Source: Sphingomonas crusticola (lineage in GTDB: Bacteria; Pseudomonadota; Alphaproteobacteria; Sphingomonadales; Sphingomonadaceae). From it: 64,000 nucleotides of DNA. Within the stretch, counting starts at the first letter, position 1. Each line of letters starts with the position of its first letter. Location of the stretch: contig NZ_QTJP01000001.1 of assembly GCF_003391115.1 (NCBI RefSeq), positions 992,001-1,056,000 of the forward strand, read 5' to 3'. The position numbers were made by a program, and so were the translations under genes. The notes beneath the pieces are model-generated. The model saw only the letters and a program-made list of their open reading frames with translations. It was not told the origin of the DNA and made no database searches. Shown one piece after another: positions 54,456-63,166 of this stretch.

Positions 54456-55640
54456 ATGAGTAAGGTATCGACACCGCCGCTTGGCACGATATTATTCTTT
54501 GTTTCGTTGGTGGGACTCGCTCTTCCGCTTGGTTTGAGTAACGCGACCTGCCAGATACTCGGAGCAGTTCTTCTGCTCCCGTTTGTGTGGGTATGCCGTC
54601 GCCAGGCTTGGGTGGGCGCGATCGTGCTGTTCTGGTTAGTGTCTCTTTGGATACTGCGGCGAAATCCAGCCGACGGTAATGTCTGGTTTCAATTTATGCG
54701 GTCCGGCGCGCCGCTTACAATGATCGTGATTTTTCTAGTCTCCTATGACACTTTGTCACGTAAGTTCTCATCCGTCCTATCGGCAGATCGGTCGATTTCG
54801 ACTAGACTGATGAAAGGGATAGTTTACATTTTCCCCGCGTTGCAGCTTATTCAGGTTGTAGCGTTTAAGGCAGGAATTCCGATCGCCAACACGGTATTGT
54901 TTTCGATAGGTGACAATACGCGGGTGTTTCTGCCGCAATTATTTACCAGCCTGATGTTAGTTTATTTTGGGGTGAGGTCCAACAGGATCACAATCGTCGG
55001 TATGGCGGCGGTAACTATCCTCGCCACAGGATCGAAGTCGGCATTTGCTTGCTTCGTTCTGCTGGCCTTTCTCGCTCTATTCCATGGTAAAAGGCTAGGT
55101 GCCTTCAGTGGCAGGCTGTTTACGATTGGCATCGTCGGCTTTTTTGCTATTGGCACTAGTGCTCTGGTTCTGGACCGGGCGCATGATTATTTTCGGAGTG
55201 ACTTTAGCGATATCACTCGAGAATGGGAAATATCCTACGCAAAGGAAGCTTTTTCAGCCGATGTCACATCGGTACTTTTCGGGGTAGGCGTTGCTAAGCC
55301 TTTGACGCCGGGTGCACTAACGGAAGATCCTGCCTGGTTTGAAAACTCCCGTTTTGATATCGAAAATGCCTATTGGAGCATCCTGGCGAAGCTCGGGGTT
55401 GTGGGGTTCGGTCTTATCTTATGGTTGTTTAGCCGGCTCCGCATGAGCGGTGTGGTCCTTGCGCTCTATGTCATCGAGCTGGTCGTCTCTCTTGGCTCTG
55501 GCTACACCTTCTTCGGTAACTTCGATGGCGCGTTTTTGATCGTATGGGCAGCCCTTATCGAAGCCCTTCTGAGGCCGGAGCGCCGTGCGCGGCCATTGAC
55601 TGAAGCTTCTTCTCATCGCTCAGGCGCTGCTGCTGTATAG
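54456..55640 (+). CDS. Wzy-type polysaccharide polymerase
   Basis: A membrane protein of 394 residues from ATG 54456, or 399 from an upstream TTG at 54441. It has about ten hydrophobic segments, a large periplasmic loop (SDFSDITREWEISYAKEAFS to PAWFENSRFDIENAYWSILA), and the general layout of Wzy/O-antigen polymerases, whose primary sequences are poorly conserved. ILATGSKSAFACFVLLAFLA in mid-protein is a pattern frequent in the O-antigen ligase/polymerase superfamily. It would join repeat units exported by the flippase. A+T-rich codon use compared with housekeeping neighbours suggests transfer. Confidence 0.8.
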   Translation: MSKVSTPPLGTILFFVSLVGLALPLGLSNATCQILGAVLLLPFVWVCRRQAWVGAIVLFWLVSLWILRRNPADGNVWFQFMRSGAPLTMIVIFLVSYDTLSRKFSSVLSADRSISTRLMKGIVYIFPALQLIQVVAFKAGIPIANTVLFSIGDNTRVFLPQLFTSLMLVYFGVRSNRITIVGMAAVTILATGSKSAFACFVLLAFLALFHGKRLGAFSGRLFTIGIVGFFAIGTSALVLDRAHDYFRSDFSDITREWEISYAKEAFSADVTSVLFGVGVAKPLTPGALTEDPAWFENSRFDIENAYWSILAKLGVVGFGLILWLFSRLRMSGVVLALYVIELVVSLGSGYTFFGNFDGAFLIVWAALIEALLRPERRARPLTEASSHRSGAAAV

Positions 55641-55891
55641 AATGCTCATCGAGAAAATAGACCGGTTACCTCATAGCTGCCTTCAATAAGGAGTGAGGTA
55701 ATGATGGGCGTTTGAAGCGGCCCGCTCGCTTGTGGTGCACCGCCCTGACCGAGTGCGATCACCTCGTATCCCATGTCATCCGGGTGCCGTATGGATTGAT
55801 CATTCTATAGAGCGGTTTGTCGAAGCTGTCGGCATTCGCACGATACGACGTAATGAAAGACATTCGGACAGATGAGGACGATCCTGTGACC

Positions 55892-56458
55892 ATGCTTATT
55901 CGGCCTAACGACGCCGAATTTCGCTCGGCTAATGATCCATTTCGCCGAACACATAAGCTGCTGCGGCTTGTATGGGGATTCGTATGGGCTGTAGGGGCCT
56001 CTTGGACGCCTCCCTCCTTTTGGCGATGGCGGCGCTTTCTTTTGCGACTGTTCGGCGCATCAATGGGCGAAAAAGCAGATGTCCGCGCTGGTGCCAGGGT
56101 GTGGTACCCGCCCAATCTTGTTATGGAAGACGAGACCCTACTCGCCAATGGAGTAAATTGTTACAATCAGGCCAAGATTACGGTCTGTATGGGGTCCATA
56201 GTCTCGCAGGGAGCACATCTTTGCAGCGGCAGTCACGACGTAGATAGAGCTGACTTTGCGCATTACGCACTTCCTATTACGATTGATGCGGGAGCATGGA
56301 TAGCCGCCGAAGCCTTTGTTGGACCGGGCGTCACAGTAGGGGCCGGTGCAGTACTTGGGGCCCGTGGCGTTGCGTTTCGATCGTTAGACCCACAGACGAT
56401 CTATGCCGGAAATCCGGCAAAGGCCATCCGGAGGAGGAAGAACGTTGCCCCTCTTTAG
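55892..56458 (+). CDS. WcaF-like acetyltransferase (left-handed beta-helix)
   Basis: A 188-residue acyltransferase from ATG 55892; the frame extends upstream (ATG 55853 or TTG 55817), but this length matches the colanic-acid WcaF group. The N-terminal FRRTHKLLRLVWGFVWAVGA precedes hexapeptide repeats (GARVWYPPNLVMEDETLLAN, NCYNQAKITVCMGSIVSQGA, HLCSGSHDVDRADFAHYALP, EAFVGPGVTVGAGAVLGARG). It probably O-acetylates a sugar of the repeat unit using acetyl-CoA. Its 3' end overlaps the following GT2 gene by 14 nt. Confidence 0.85.
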   Translation: MLIRPNDAEFRSANDPFRRTHKLLRLVWGFVWAVGASWTPPSFWRWRRFLLRLFGASMGEKADVRAGARVWYPPNLVMEDETLLANGVNCYNQAKITVCMGSIVSQGAHLCSGSHDVDRADFAHYALPITIDAGAWIAAEAFVGPGVTVGAGAVLGARGVAFRSLDPQTIYAGNPAKAIRRRKNVAPL

Positions 56459-57215
56459 TATCGTAACCGTTACCTATAAAAATCTGGCCGGACTTAAAAG
56501 AACCGCTGAATCTGTTCTCAATCAGGTCCACTCTGATTATGAATGGCTAATTATTGACGGCGGCTCCCAAGATGGGACGTTACAATATTTGGAATCGATT
56601 GATAACGATTTCATCAATATTGTTTCCGAGCCTGACGGTGGCATCTTTGATGCTATGCAAAAGGGATTGAACCGCTCACGCGGGAAGTACGTGATCTTTA
56701 TGAACGCCGGCGACATGTTTGCTGGCTCGGAAGTACTTGCCAAAGTTAGGGATGCCATCGGCACATCTGAGCCCGACATTGTTTATGGTGATGCGATCGA
56801 AGAGGGCGTGGGAAGCCATTATCTTAAGCCCGCGAGAGCTCCAGCAGCAAACCGCTATGTTCTTTTTACGCATCATCAGGCGATATTTTATCGGACCGCA
56901 CGGGCTCGGGCCGTCGGCTATGATCAAAGTTATCGATGGAGCGCCGACTGGGTCTTCACCATCCGAATGATGGTTGGCGCAACGTTACTACAAGTCCCTA
57001 TCCCAATTTGCGTGTTTGAACGCGGTGGCGTCTCGCAGGGCGACAGGCACCGCCGAGCTATGAACGCGGAACTCTTTCGCATCTATCTGAGCGAGCATCG
57101 GCACGGATGGTTCAAGAGCTGCCTATTTTGGCTGGCTAAGGTGGGGACAAACAGAGCGCGAAAGGTTTTCCCAAACCTATACGATAAGGTACGATATAAG
57201 AAAAAGCACCAATAA
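56445..57215 (+). CDS. GT2 glycosyltransferase
   Basis: A 256-residue GT-A glycosyltransferase. The best start is TTG 56445, because GGAGGAGGAAG lies just upstream inside the preceding gene. N-terminal LFSIVTVTYKNLAGLKRTAE, IIDGGSQDGTLQYLESIDND and VSEPDGGIFDAMQKGLNRSR are the classic motifs of WcaA/WcaE-like transferases; the GDMFAGSE region near 84 may hold the metal-binding acids. It overlaps the WcaF-like gene and so is cotranslated. Convergent with an FkbM gene ending at 57217. Confidence 0.9.
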   Translation: MPLFSIVTVTYKNLAGLKRTAESVLNQVHSDYEWLIIDGGSQDGTLQYLESIDNDFINIVSEPDGGIFDAMQKGLNRSRGKYVIFMNAGDMFAGSEVLAKVRDAIGTSEPDIVYGDAIEEGVGSHYLKPARAPAANRYVLFTHHQAIFYRTARARAVGYDQSYRWSADWVFTIRMMVGATLLQVPIPICVFERGGVSQGDRHRRAMNAELFRIYLSEHRHGWFKSCLFWLAKVGTNRARKVFPNLYDKVRYKKKHQ

Positions 57216-57216
57216 C

Positions 57217-57933
57217 TCAGTCTCGGACGAAGGTTCCGTCAACCTGTACGACCTCTCGCTTGTTCTGATCGAAGTAGCCAGGTTTGATGTTTACACATCG
57301 ATAGCCCATGCCGATAAGTGTCGCACTCAGTTCGTAAAACAAGGGCTCCCCGGCGTACAATGGCTGAAGCGACATTTCGGTAAATACTATCGGACATCGA
57401 TCAAGGACGGGTGCGGCGCCCTTCAAAACTTCGCCCTCAAAGCCCTGGACGTCCAGCTTTAAGATAAAACGTCCGGAAAGACCCGCTTCAGTAAGCACCT
57501 GCGGCAACGTTTTGACCGCAACCGTTTCAGTTCTGACGTAACTCGAGTCAGGCGCAGCTTGCTCGTGGCGCCGAAGCATCGGAAGCAGCGAGGAGCTTTG
57601 CGAATTACCGGCCACGTTGATTGTCGCAATACCTTCTGTCGCGCCAAGAGCTGCTGGAGCTGCTACCTTCCATCTTGAGGTAAGCGCCGCCATTTCCACG
57701 AGCTTGGCATGAGCGCTCGACAGTGGTTCTACCGACAGTATTGATCCAGTCCAACCGGCGTCGATCATTCGGAGGCTGAACTGCCCGACGTTAGCGCCCA
57801 CATCGACTAGGGTGTCCACCTGACACTGCTGCCCCCAATAAGTCAGCAGCTCATACTGGTCACTTACGACAGTATATCGAGACAGATTGACCCCAAGGCG
57901 TCGCGCCAATCTATGCACAAACTTCTCTAACAT
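57217..57933 (-). CDS. FkbM-family methyltransferase
   Basis: A 238-residue SAM-dependent methyltransferase. The SAM-binding DTLVDVGANVGQFSLRMIDA is near residue 40, ILSVEPLSSAHAKLVEMAAL near 65, and FILKLDVQGFEGEVLKGAAP near 155, a very typical FkbM set. GGAGG lies upstream of ATG 57933. It stands directly downstream of another FkbM gene on the same strand (171-nt gap). Methylation of a sugar hydroxyl in the exopolysaccharide is the likely role; the position is unknown. Confidence 0.92.
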   Translation of the reverse strand: MLEKFVHRLARRLGVNLSRYTVVSDQYELLTYWGQQCQVDTLVDVGANVGQFSLRMIDAGWTGSILSVEPLSSAHAKLVEMAALTSRWKVAAPAALGATEGIATINVAGNSQSSSLLPMLRRHEQAAPDSSYVRTETVAVKTLPQVLTEAGLSGRFILKLDVQGFEGEVLKGAAPVLDRCPIVFTEMSLQPLYAGEPLFYELSATLIGMGYRCVNIKPGYFDQNKREVVQVDGTFVRD

Positions 57934-58104
57934 TTGTCCTCCGGCATTGGCGATCCGAGTGGCATGATCAGCAGCGCATGTCTCGCTTGATTATGACTAT
58001 ACCTCGCAGCGTTCGGGGGCCTCCGTCGCCTGTCTGGCGCGCAGCTGATTTGGACGCCTCGCCCAGCCCAGCGGGACCGGACTCGAAGGGGCAGAACCAG
58101 AATA

Positions 58105-58980
58105 TTAGTCCTTAGGAATGCATACAATATCGCCATCTCTTCCTCTCGGATCGGCGACATGATCTTCAATACTATAGACGTTGTAATTCTGCTGTTCGAT
58201 AAACGAAACCAGATCGTCGCGGCTTCCACCTAAACTACTGAGCATCTTCTCCGATATTTCCGAGATAATCACAGGTCGCCACTTTAGAAGTGTCTCGCAG
58301 GAACCCTTAAAGACGTTAAGTTCGGCACCCTCAACGTCAACCTTGATAAGCCCAGGGCGCAGCCCATGCTCAACCACCAGCGCATCGACTGTCGTCATGC
58401 CGACGCGCTCGGTCACAACCTGCGCGCCGGCATCTACCACGGACGGATGGGTCATCGTCCCAATTGTGGAATATTCCTCCCGCCCCACAATCTGGCGGAT
58501 CTCGATCGATCCCTGGTGATCGGACACCGCAGTCTTAATTGCCATAATGTTGGCTGCTTTATTACGTTCAATATTTTGCTGAAGCCGATTAAAGGCGCCA
58601 CTCGTCGGCTCGATCGCTAAGACCCGACCGCTGGTTAATCTCGAGGCCGCGGCAACGGCGAAAAGCCCAATGTTGGCGCCGACGTCGATGAAATCCCTGT
58701 CTGGCTTAAGATGTGCGATGAGGACCGCCAGGACATCGGGCTCGTAGTCCCCGTATCGGGCGATTCGAACAAGCAGCGCGGACTCCGCCGGCGTCAGAAA
58801 GGATCCTCCATAGTTCGGCAGTGACACACTTACGTCGGCGTCGATCCGCTGCGCCAAACGGGCCATACTAGTGTAGAATACTGCTTCTTTCCGCTTGCGA
58901 TATCTGCGGTATAGCCCGGTGTCGCCCCCGATCACATTGGCAAGAAGCGGATGCCGCTGGATGAATAGTTTAAGGCTCAC
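58105..58980 (-). CDS. FkbM-family methyltransferase
   Basis: A 291-residue enzyme from GTG 58980, which has GGGGAA 8 nt upstream; an in-frame GTG at 59013 would add 11 residues. The SAM motif RDFIDVGANIGLFAVAAASR is near residue 100, followed by VLAIEPTSGAFNRLQQNIER and LIKVDVEGAELNVFKGSCET. The longer N-terminal region (LYRRYRKRKEAVFYTSMARL) distinguishes it from the shorter FkbM protein next to it. It is divergent from the unknown gene at 59269. Confidence 0.9.
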   Translation of the reverse strand: MSLKLFIQRHPLLANVIGGDTGLYRRYRKRKEAVFYTSMARLAQRIDADVSVSLPNYGGSFLTPAESALLVRIARYGDYEPDVLAVLIAHLKPDRDFIDVGANIGLFAVAAASRLTSGRVLAIEPTSGAFNRLQQNIERNKAANIMAIKTAVSDHQGSIEIRQIVGREEYSTIGTMTHPSVVDAGAQVVTERVGMTTVDALVVEHGLRPGLIKVDVEGAELNVFKGSCETLLKWRPVIISEISEKMLSSLGGSRDDLVSFIEQQNYNVYSIEDHVADPRGRDGDIVCIPKD

Positions 58981-59268
58981 TTGCGGTTCCCCGATCGACC
59001 TAACGCACGGCACCGGAACGCAATTGGCAAGCGCGGCGCAGAAAGATCTCTCCTAACAGCGCGAATAGCGGCTGGAAAGATTCGTTGATCAAGGCGGGTC
59101 GATGCCCACCCCGCCCGAGCCTATCTCGACCCGGCAACGGCCTTGGGGTTGCCCGCGGCCTACCGCCCATCACGCCATACGACAGTAACGCTCTCTAGGC
59201 ACTCGTGAACTTCTTGATCATAATGGTAATTCACTGCATGGTGATCATCAAATTGACCGGGACTAGTT

Positions 59269-60126
59269 ATGCTCACCAGTGCTTTTCGCCTCACTAACAA
59301 AATTCTTGGGCAGGTAGGTTTAGGAATACAACGGGTTGGACCTGATTTTACGGCCCGGCTGGCCGATGGGCCATACATTACTGAAATGTGCCGTAGGATC
59401 GCCGCAAGGTTTGAGGACTGGAAGGGAAGCCAGACGCTTTTCGAAAGCCTTGCTGAGTTCGACACGGCCGCCGCGGTTGAGCAGTTCTATAACGCTTATC
59501 TCAATTCGCCTTTCCGCACGAGACAAGGCGGAAGCCGCTTCAATAACATGGTCTTACTTTTCCTAATGGCGCGTTCAATCGAGCCCACAGCCATCATAGA
59601 CAGCGGGAGCTTTCAAGGCGCGAGCGCGTGGGCACTTGCGCAAGGCGCCCCGAAGGCGACTACGATAAGTTTCGATATCGACATGTCTCGCGTGCTGTTC
59701 GCACATCCCGGCGTTCAGTTCGTTGAGGCCGATTGGACCACATACGACTGGGCCACCGTCGATATGTCTAATGCTCTCGCATACTTCGACGACCACATAG
59801 ACCAAGTCCGCAGAACGCTGGAATCATCCAAGGCGGGAGTTAACGTAATATTGTTTGACGACGACCTTAGTCTAACAGCGTTCCCGGAGATGGCGCATGG
59901 GGGAATGGCGATCCCAAAGATCGAATTTGTCTTCGATGCTTTCCTCGCAGGACAGGGCGCGATTTCCTGGCTGGAAGGCGGCCGGGAGCGCCGCTGGGAG
60001 GTAGATCAAGACTATCTACAGGCTGCCCGCGAGGTGATCGATTCAAAGGACCGTCTTCCGGACACCTCGGCCATCACCGGAATCCATCAGCTTCCATATA
60101 GCGTGGTCAAACTCAAGAAGCTGTAA
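59269..60126 (+). CDS. Uncharacterised protein, possible SAM-methyltransferase fold
   Basis: A 285-residue protein without signal peptide or membrane segment. TAIIDSGSFQGASAWALAQG near residue 108 followed by ATTISFDIDMSRVLFAHPGV resembles motif I and the acidic second strand of class I methyltransferases, and NVILFDDDLSLTAFPEMAHG near 200 may be an active-site loop. The match is weak, so a methyltransferase or hydroxylase-like role in polysaccharide decoration is only a suggestion. It lies between an FkbM gene (divergent) and minus-strand genes. Confidence 0.65.
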   Translation: MLTSAFRLTNKILGQVGLGIQRVGPDFTARLADGPYITEMCRRIAARFEDWKGSQTLFESLAEFDTAAAVEQFYNAYLNSPFRTRQGGSRFNNMVLLFLMARSIEPTAIIDSGSFQGASAWALAQGAPKATTISFDIDMSRVLFAHPGVQFVEADWTTYDWATVDMSNALAYFDDHIDQVRRTLESSKAGVNVILFDDDLSLTAFPEMAHGGMAIPKIEFVFDAFLAGQGAISWLEGGRERRWEVDQDYLQAAREVIDSKDRLPDTSAITGIHQLPYSVVKLKKL

Positions 60127-60161
60127 TTCTGCGTGAGCGTACTAGTGCCGGCCAAGCAACG

Positions 60162-60461
60162 CTACGTAGCCGTGTGAACAGGCATTTCCGACGCGGAGAG
60201 GCCTAACGGGCCCTGAGATGCCTTAGTGTCTGCCTCGGGTGCTAACACACTTTTTCGCTCCGACGCCTGATGCTGATGCAGTTCGCCAATCATCTGATGC
60301 AGTTCCTGCGTCCGGTCCACGATCCCACGGGTCGCCTCACCTACCATGATACCCAGTTCTGATTGGACGGCACGTATCTGCCACAACATCCGTGCGAGGC
60401 CCCAAAGGATGCCAAGCTCCGCCAGATTGAATGCCAGCAATATAGCAAATCTGGTCGTCAT
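60162..60461 (-). CDS. Small membrane-anchored hypothetical protein
   Basis: A 99-residue protein. ATG 60461 is preceded by GGAGAGG. One N-terminal membrane helix (FAILLAFNLAELGILWGLAR) is followed by a likely coiled coil (LWQIRAVQSELGIMVGEATR, RTQELHQMIGELHQHQASER) and a disordered tail. It is close to the GT4 gene (25 nt), so it may be a scaffold for the biosynthetic enzymes; no family recognised. Confidence 0.65.
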   Translation of the reverse strand: MTTRFAILLAFNLAELGILWGLARMLWQIRAVQSELGIMVGEATRGIVDRTQELHQMIGELHQHQASERKSVLAPEADTKASQGPLGLSASEMPVHTAT

Positions 60462-60486
60462 ATACCTCTCCACGCGAGCATGACCG

Positions 60487-61728
60487 TTATCCGGCGCCGA
60501 TACTTCCAGTATGGACCTTTTTTTCCTCTAGGATAATCCGCATATTTCGCAAGATACCGGGGGCGATCTCGGCCATGCAAAACCGCTCCTTGAACAGCCG
60601 CTCGGCCGCTGCGCGCATCTCCGCGCGGGCTTCCGGCGTAAGGGCAAGCCATTGTCTCAGCTGCTGTTCCACGGATCGCGGATCATCGTGCGCAATGATA
60701 CCGGCGCCGGCCGCCTCAACCTCGCGCCAAATATTCACCTTGTCGGTAATCAACACCGGGGTGCCGCAGGCCAGCGCCTCCGCCACGACGATCCCGAAAT
60801 TCTCCTGGTGTGACGCCAGCACGAATGCGTCCGCCGCGCGGTAGGCCGCCCATTTTTCCGCGCCGTAAAGCGGGCCCGGCCACAGGACGCGCGAGCCGAT
60901 CCCCAAGGTTGCCGCAAGCTCCACGAGCGCGGGCTGGCGTCCCTGCTGGTCCGGGCCAGCGATCATCAGGTCTACGTCCGGAAAATCGCGCGCGACTGCC
61001 GCGAACGCCACTAGCAGATCGTCGCAGCCCTTCTTCTCATGAATCCGGCTAAGGAACAGCAGGAACTTACGCGAACGCAAGTGCGGATAGAGATCGATCA
61101 ATCGCGCGAAAGCCGATGGATCGCTGTCGGGCGGGGATGCGGTGCCATAACCCACCACGGTTTCACGATACGGATGCCCCCAGAAACTCTTCCGCGCGAG
61201 CAGGCGCTCTTCCTGGGTCGTGAACAATATGCTCCGGGCATGCCGTAGCAGCCGCCCTTCGACCAACGTCCACGAAATCTGCTTGGCGATGTGCTTGAGC
61301 GGGTAACGACGTCTGAACCACGGATCCATCATCCCGTGGGTGAAGACGAAATAAGGAAAGCCGCTTTTCGGCAGCACCTGCGCGGCGGCAAACGTACAAT
61401 AGTTCCACAGACCGTGGACAATGGCGACGTCGAACCGATGCATGTTCGTTTGCAGCCAGGGAATATACCGTGGCGTGTATCCATAATGGCGCAGAAACCA
61501 GCCGATCGGATTGTGGCGCGAGGCTCGACCGCCCGGATCTCCCAGGCAATGCAGCGCGACCGGGTAGTTGGCAGCCCACCGCTGCCCCGGCGCGTCTAGG
61601 GTCGCGATCTCACGGATTGCCGCGTTGCCATAGCCGCCCGTGACCTCTTCCTGACGCAATATCCCTTCGATCGGGCCGCCGGTCGCCGGGTCGGCCGATG
61701 CGATAAGGTGCAAAATCTTTATCTGCAT
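60487..61728 (-). CDS. GT4 glycosyltransferase
   Basis: A 413-residue GT-B enzyme. ATG 61728 begins MQIKILHLIASADPATGGPI, a typical N-terminus for this group, with TPRYIPWLQTNMHRFDVAIV and HGLWNYCTFAAAQVLPKSGF near 100. The donor region contains FLLFLSRIHEKKGCDDLLVA and FVLASHQENFGIVVAEALAC with the EX7E-type pair. It transfers an unknown sugar. It is downstream of the ligase-like gene in the minus-strand unit that starts with the Wzc-type kinase. Confidence 0.9.
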   Translation of the reverse strand: MQIKILHLIASADPATGGPIEGILRQEEVTGGYGNAAIREIATLDAPGQRWAANYPVALHCLGDPGGRASRHNPIGWFLRHYGYTPRYIPWLQTNMHRFDVAIVHGLWNYCTFAAAQVLPKSGFPYFVFTHGMMDPWFRRRYPLKHIAKQISWTLVEGRLLRHARSILFTTQEERLLARKSFWGHPYRETVVGYGTASPPDSDPSAFARLIDLYPHLRSRKFLLFLSRIHEKKGCDDLLVAFAAVARDFPDVDLMIAGPDQQGRQPALVELAATLGIGSRVLWPGPLYGAEKWAAYRAADAFVLASHQENFGIVVAEALACGTPVLITDKVNIWREVEAAGAGIIAHDDPRSVEQQLRQWLALTPEARAEMRAAAERLFKERFCMAEIAPGILRNMRIILEEKKVHTGSIGAG

Positions 61729-61777
61729 GTGGTTACGCGCCTCATCGCCGCCGCCGCTAGATCCCGTCCCGCCGCGC

Positions 61778-63166
61778 CTACCGCGTCTCACGCACTTTCA
61801 TTCTCGGTACGTTCGGGCGTTGTGCTGATTCAGCCATCGGGAATGCCTGCGCCACCCCCAGCCCCAGCAACGCTGCGAAGATATATTGCACGCCGGGGAT
61901 CTGCAGGCTGAAATCCAGCATCGAATGAACCGCGACGAGCACAGACGCCGCCACCGCGATCGCCGGCAGCGAACGATCGCGCTCGCGCCGGAACACGCCG
62001 ACTAGGGCGATCAGGGTGAACCAGAGCAGGCTCAGCACCATAGCGACCGCGGCCAGGATGCCGATTTCCATGGCGAGTTCGAGATAGGTGCTGTGCGCCA
62101 TCTCGTAATTTTGCCCCGGCAAGGTCGTGTCGCGATACATCGGGAACACAGTTTCGAAGCTGCCATAGCCGCTGCCGATGAGCGGCGCGGTGGCGATGGC
62201 GCTGCGGGTGAGTGCGATCAGCGCGGGTCGGCCGCTCGTCTCACCGGCGGCGATCCGGTCGAACGTATTGGCGCCGCTGGCGTAGAATGCGCCGGCGACG
62301 AGAATGACGATGACGACGATCGATCCGCGCCCCCGCAGCTGGCGCGACAGGCTGAGCAGCAGGAGCAAGGTGACGAAGCCGGCAAGGGACGCCAGGAAGC
62401 CCATACGCGAATGGCTCTGCAACAGCGCCATGGCGTCGATCAGCGCGCCGACCAGATAGGCGGTGGGCCAACCCGCCATCGCCGCCTGGCGACGGCCGAT
62501 CCAGCTCAATGTCGGGTCGGTTTCGCGGAACGCGCGGCGATAAGTGTCGACGAACAGGGTCACCAGCGCCAGCAGGCCGAGGCCGGCAAAGGTGGCGTAG
62601 GTGTTGCGGTTGACGAATGTGCCGGTGACATCGTTGAGATAGGCCCAGCGCGTGTAGAAGAGCAGATAATGATTGCCGGTGATGAAGCTCACCAGGCCGT
62701 AAAGCGCGATCGCCGCAGCGGCCACCGCGAAGCAATGCACCAGTTCAATCGCGTGCTCACGCGCGCGGGTGAATTGCAGGACCAGCCAGAAGATCATGGC
62801 TGCCGACAGGAGGCGGATCAGCGCGGCGCAGCCGGCTTCAGGATCGGCGCTGATGCGGGCGTGAACCGGGCTGCCCAATGTGGCGGCCGTCAGGTCCCAA
62901 ATCGGGTGGGCGAGGCCGGGGGGGGCCGGCCACGCGATCTGAATGACGATCCATAGCACCACGCCCGCGAACATCACCGCCGGCGGCCACAGCCACACAC
63001 GCCAGAATAGGCGGAGCCGCCCGGTTGCGACCAGAACCATCCAGGCCACGCTGAGCAGTGCGACGACGATGCCGGCGATGCTCCATGGCCCTGCGCGGAA
63101 GCTGCCCAGCGGAATGGGAATGAGCAGGAGCAGCGCAAGCAGCGTGCGCCAAACGATCTTGGTCAA
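61778..63166 (-). CDS. O-antigen ligase/polymerase-family membrane protein
   Basis: A 462-residue protein with about 11-12 hydrophobic segments. The core Wzy_C/WaaL region includes LLFYTRWAYLNDVTGTFVNR and NTYATFAGLGLLALVTLFVD, then MALLQSHSRMGFLASLAGFV and GSGYGSFETVFPMYRDTTLP with NYEMAHSTYLELAMEIGILA (periplasmic loop His and Arg residues). It starts at TTG 63164-63166 with GAGG upstream, overlapping the stop of the gene before it by 3 nt. It could be the polymerase for a second polymer or a ligase; the Wzy-like gene at 54456 is a separate candidate. Confidence 0.9.
   Translation of the reverse strand: MTKIVWRTLLALLLLIPIPLGSFRAGPWSIAGIVVALLSVAWMVLVATGRLRLFWRVWLWPPAVMFAGVVLWIVIQIAWPAPPGLAHPIWDLTAATLGSPVHARISADPEAGCAALIRLLSAAMIFWLVLQFTRAREHAIELVHCFAVAAAAIALYGLVSFITGNHYLLFYTRWAYLNDVTGTFVNRNTYATFAGLGLLALVTLFVDTYRRAFRETDPTLSWIGRRQAAMAGWPTAYLVGALIDAMALLQSHSRMGFLASLAGFVTLLLLLSLSRQLRGRGSIVVIVILVAGAFYASGANTFDRIAAGETSGRPALIALTRSAIATAPLIGSGYGSFETVFPMYRDTTLPGQNYEMAHSTYLELAMEIGILAAVAMVLSLLWFTLIALVGVFRRERDRSLPAIAVAASVLVAVHSMLDFSLQIPGVQYIFAALLGLGVAQAFPMAESAQRPNVPRMKVRETR

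Noticed and set aside
59095-59160. Small G+C-rich hairpins in the gap between the FkbM gene and the unknown gene at 59269
   Set aside because: Stems of about six base pairs, not followed by T runs and not at a gene end; too weak to call a terminator or riboswitch.
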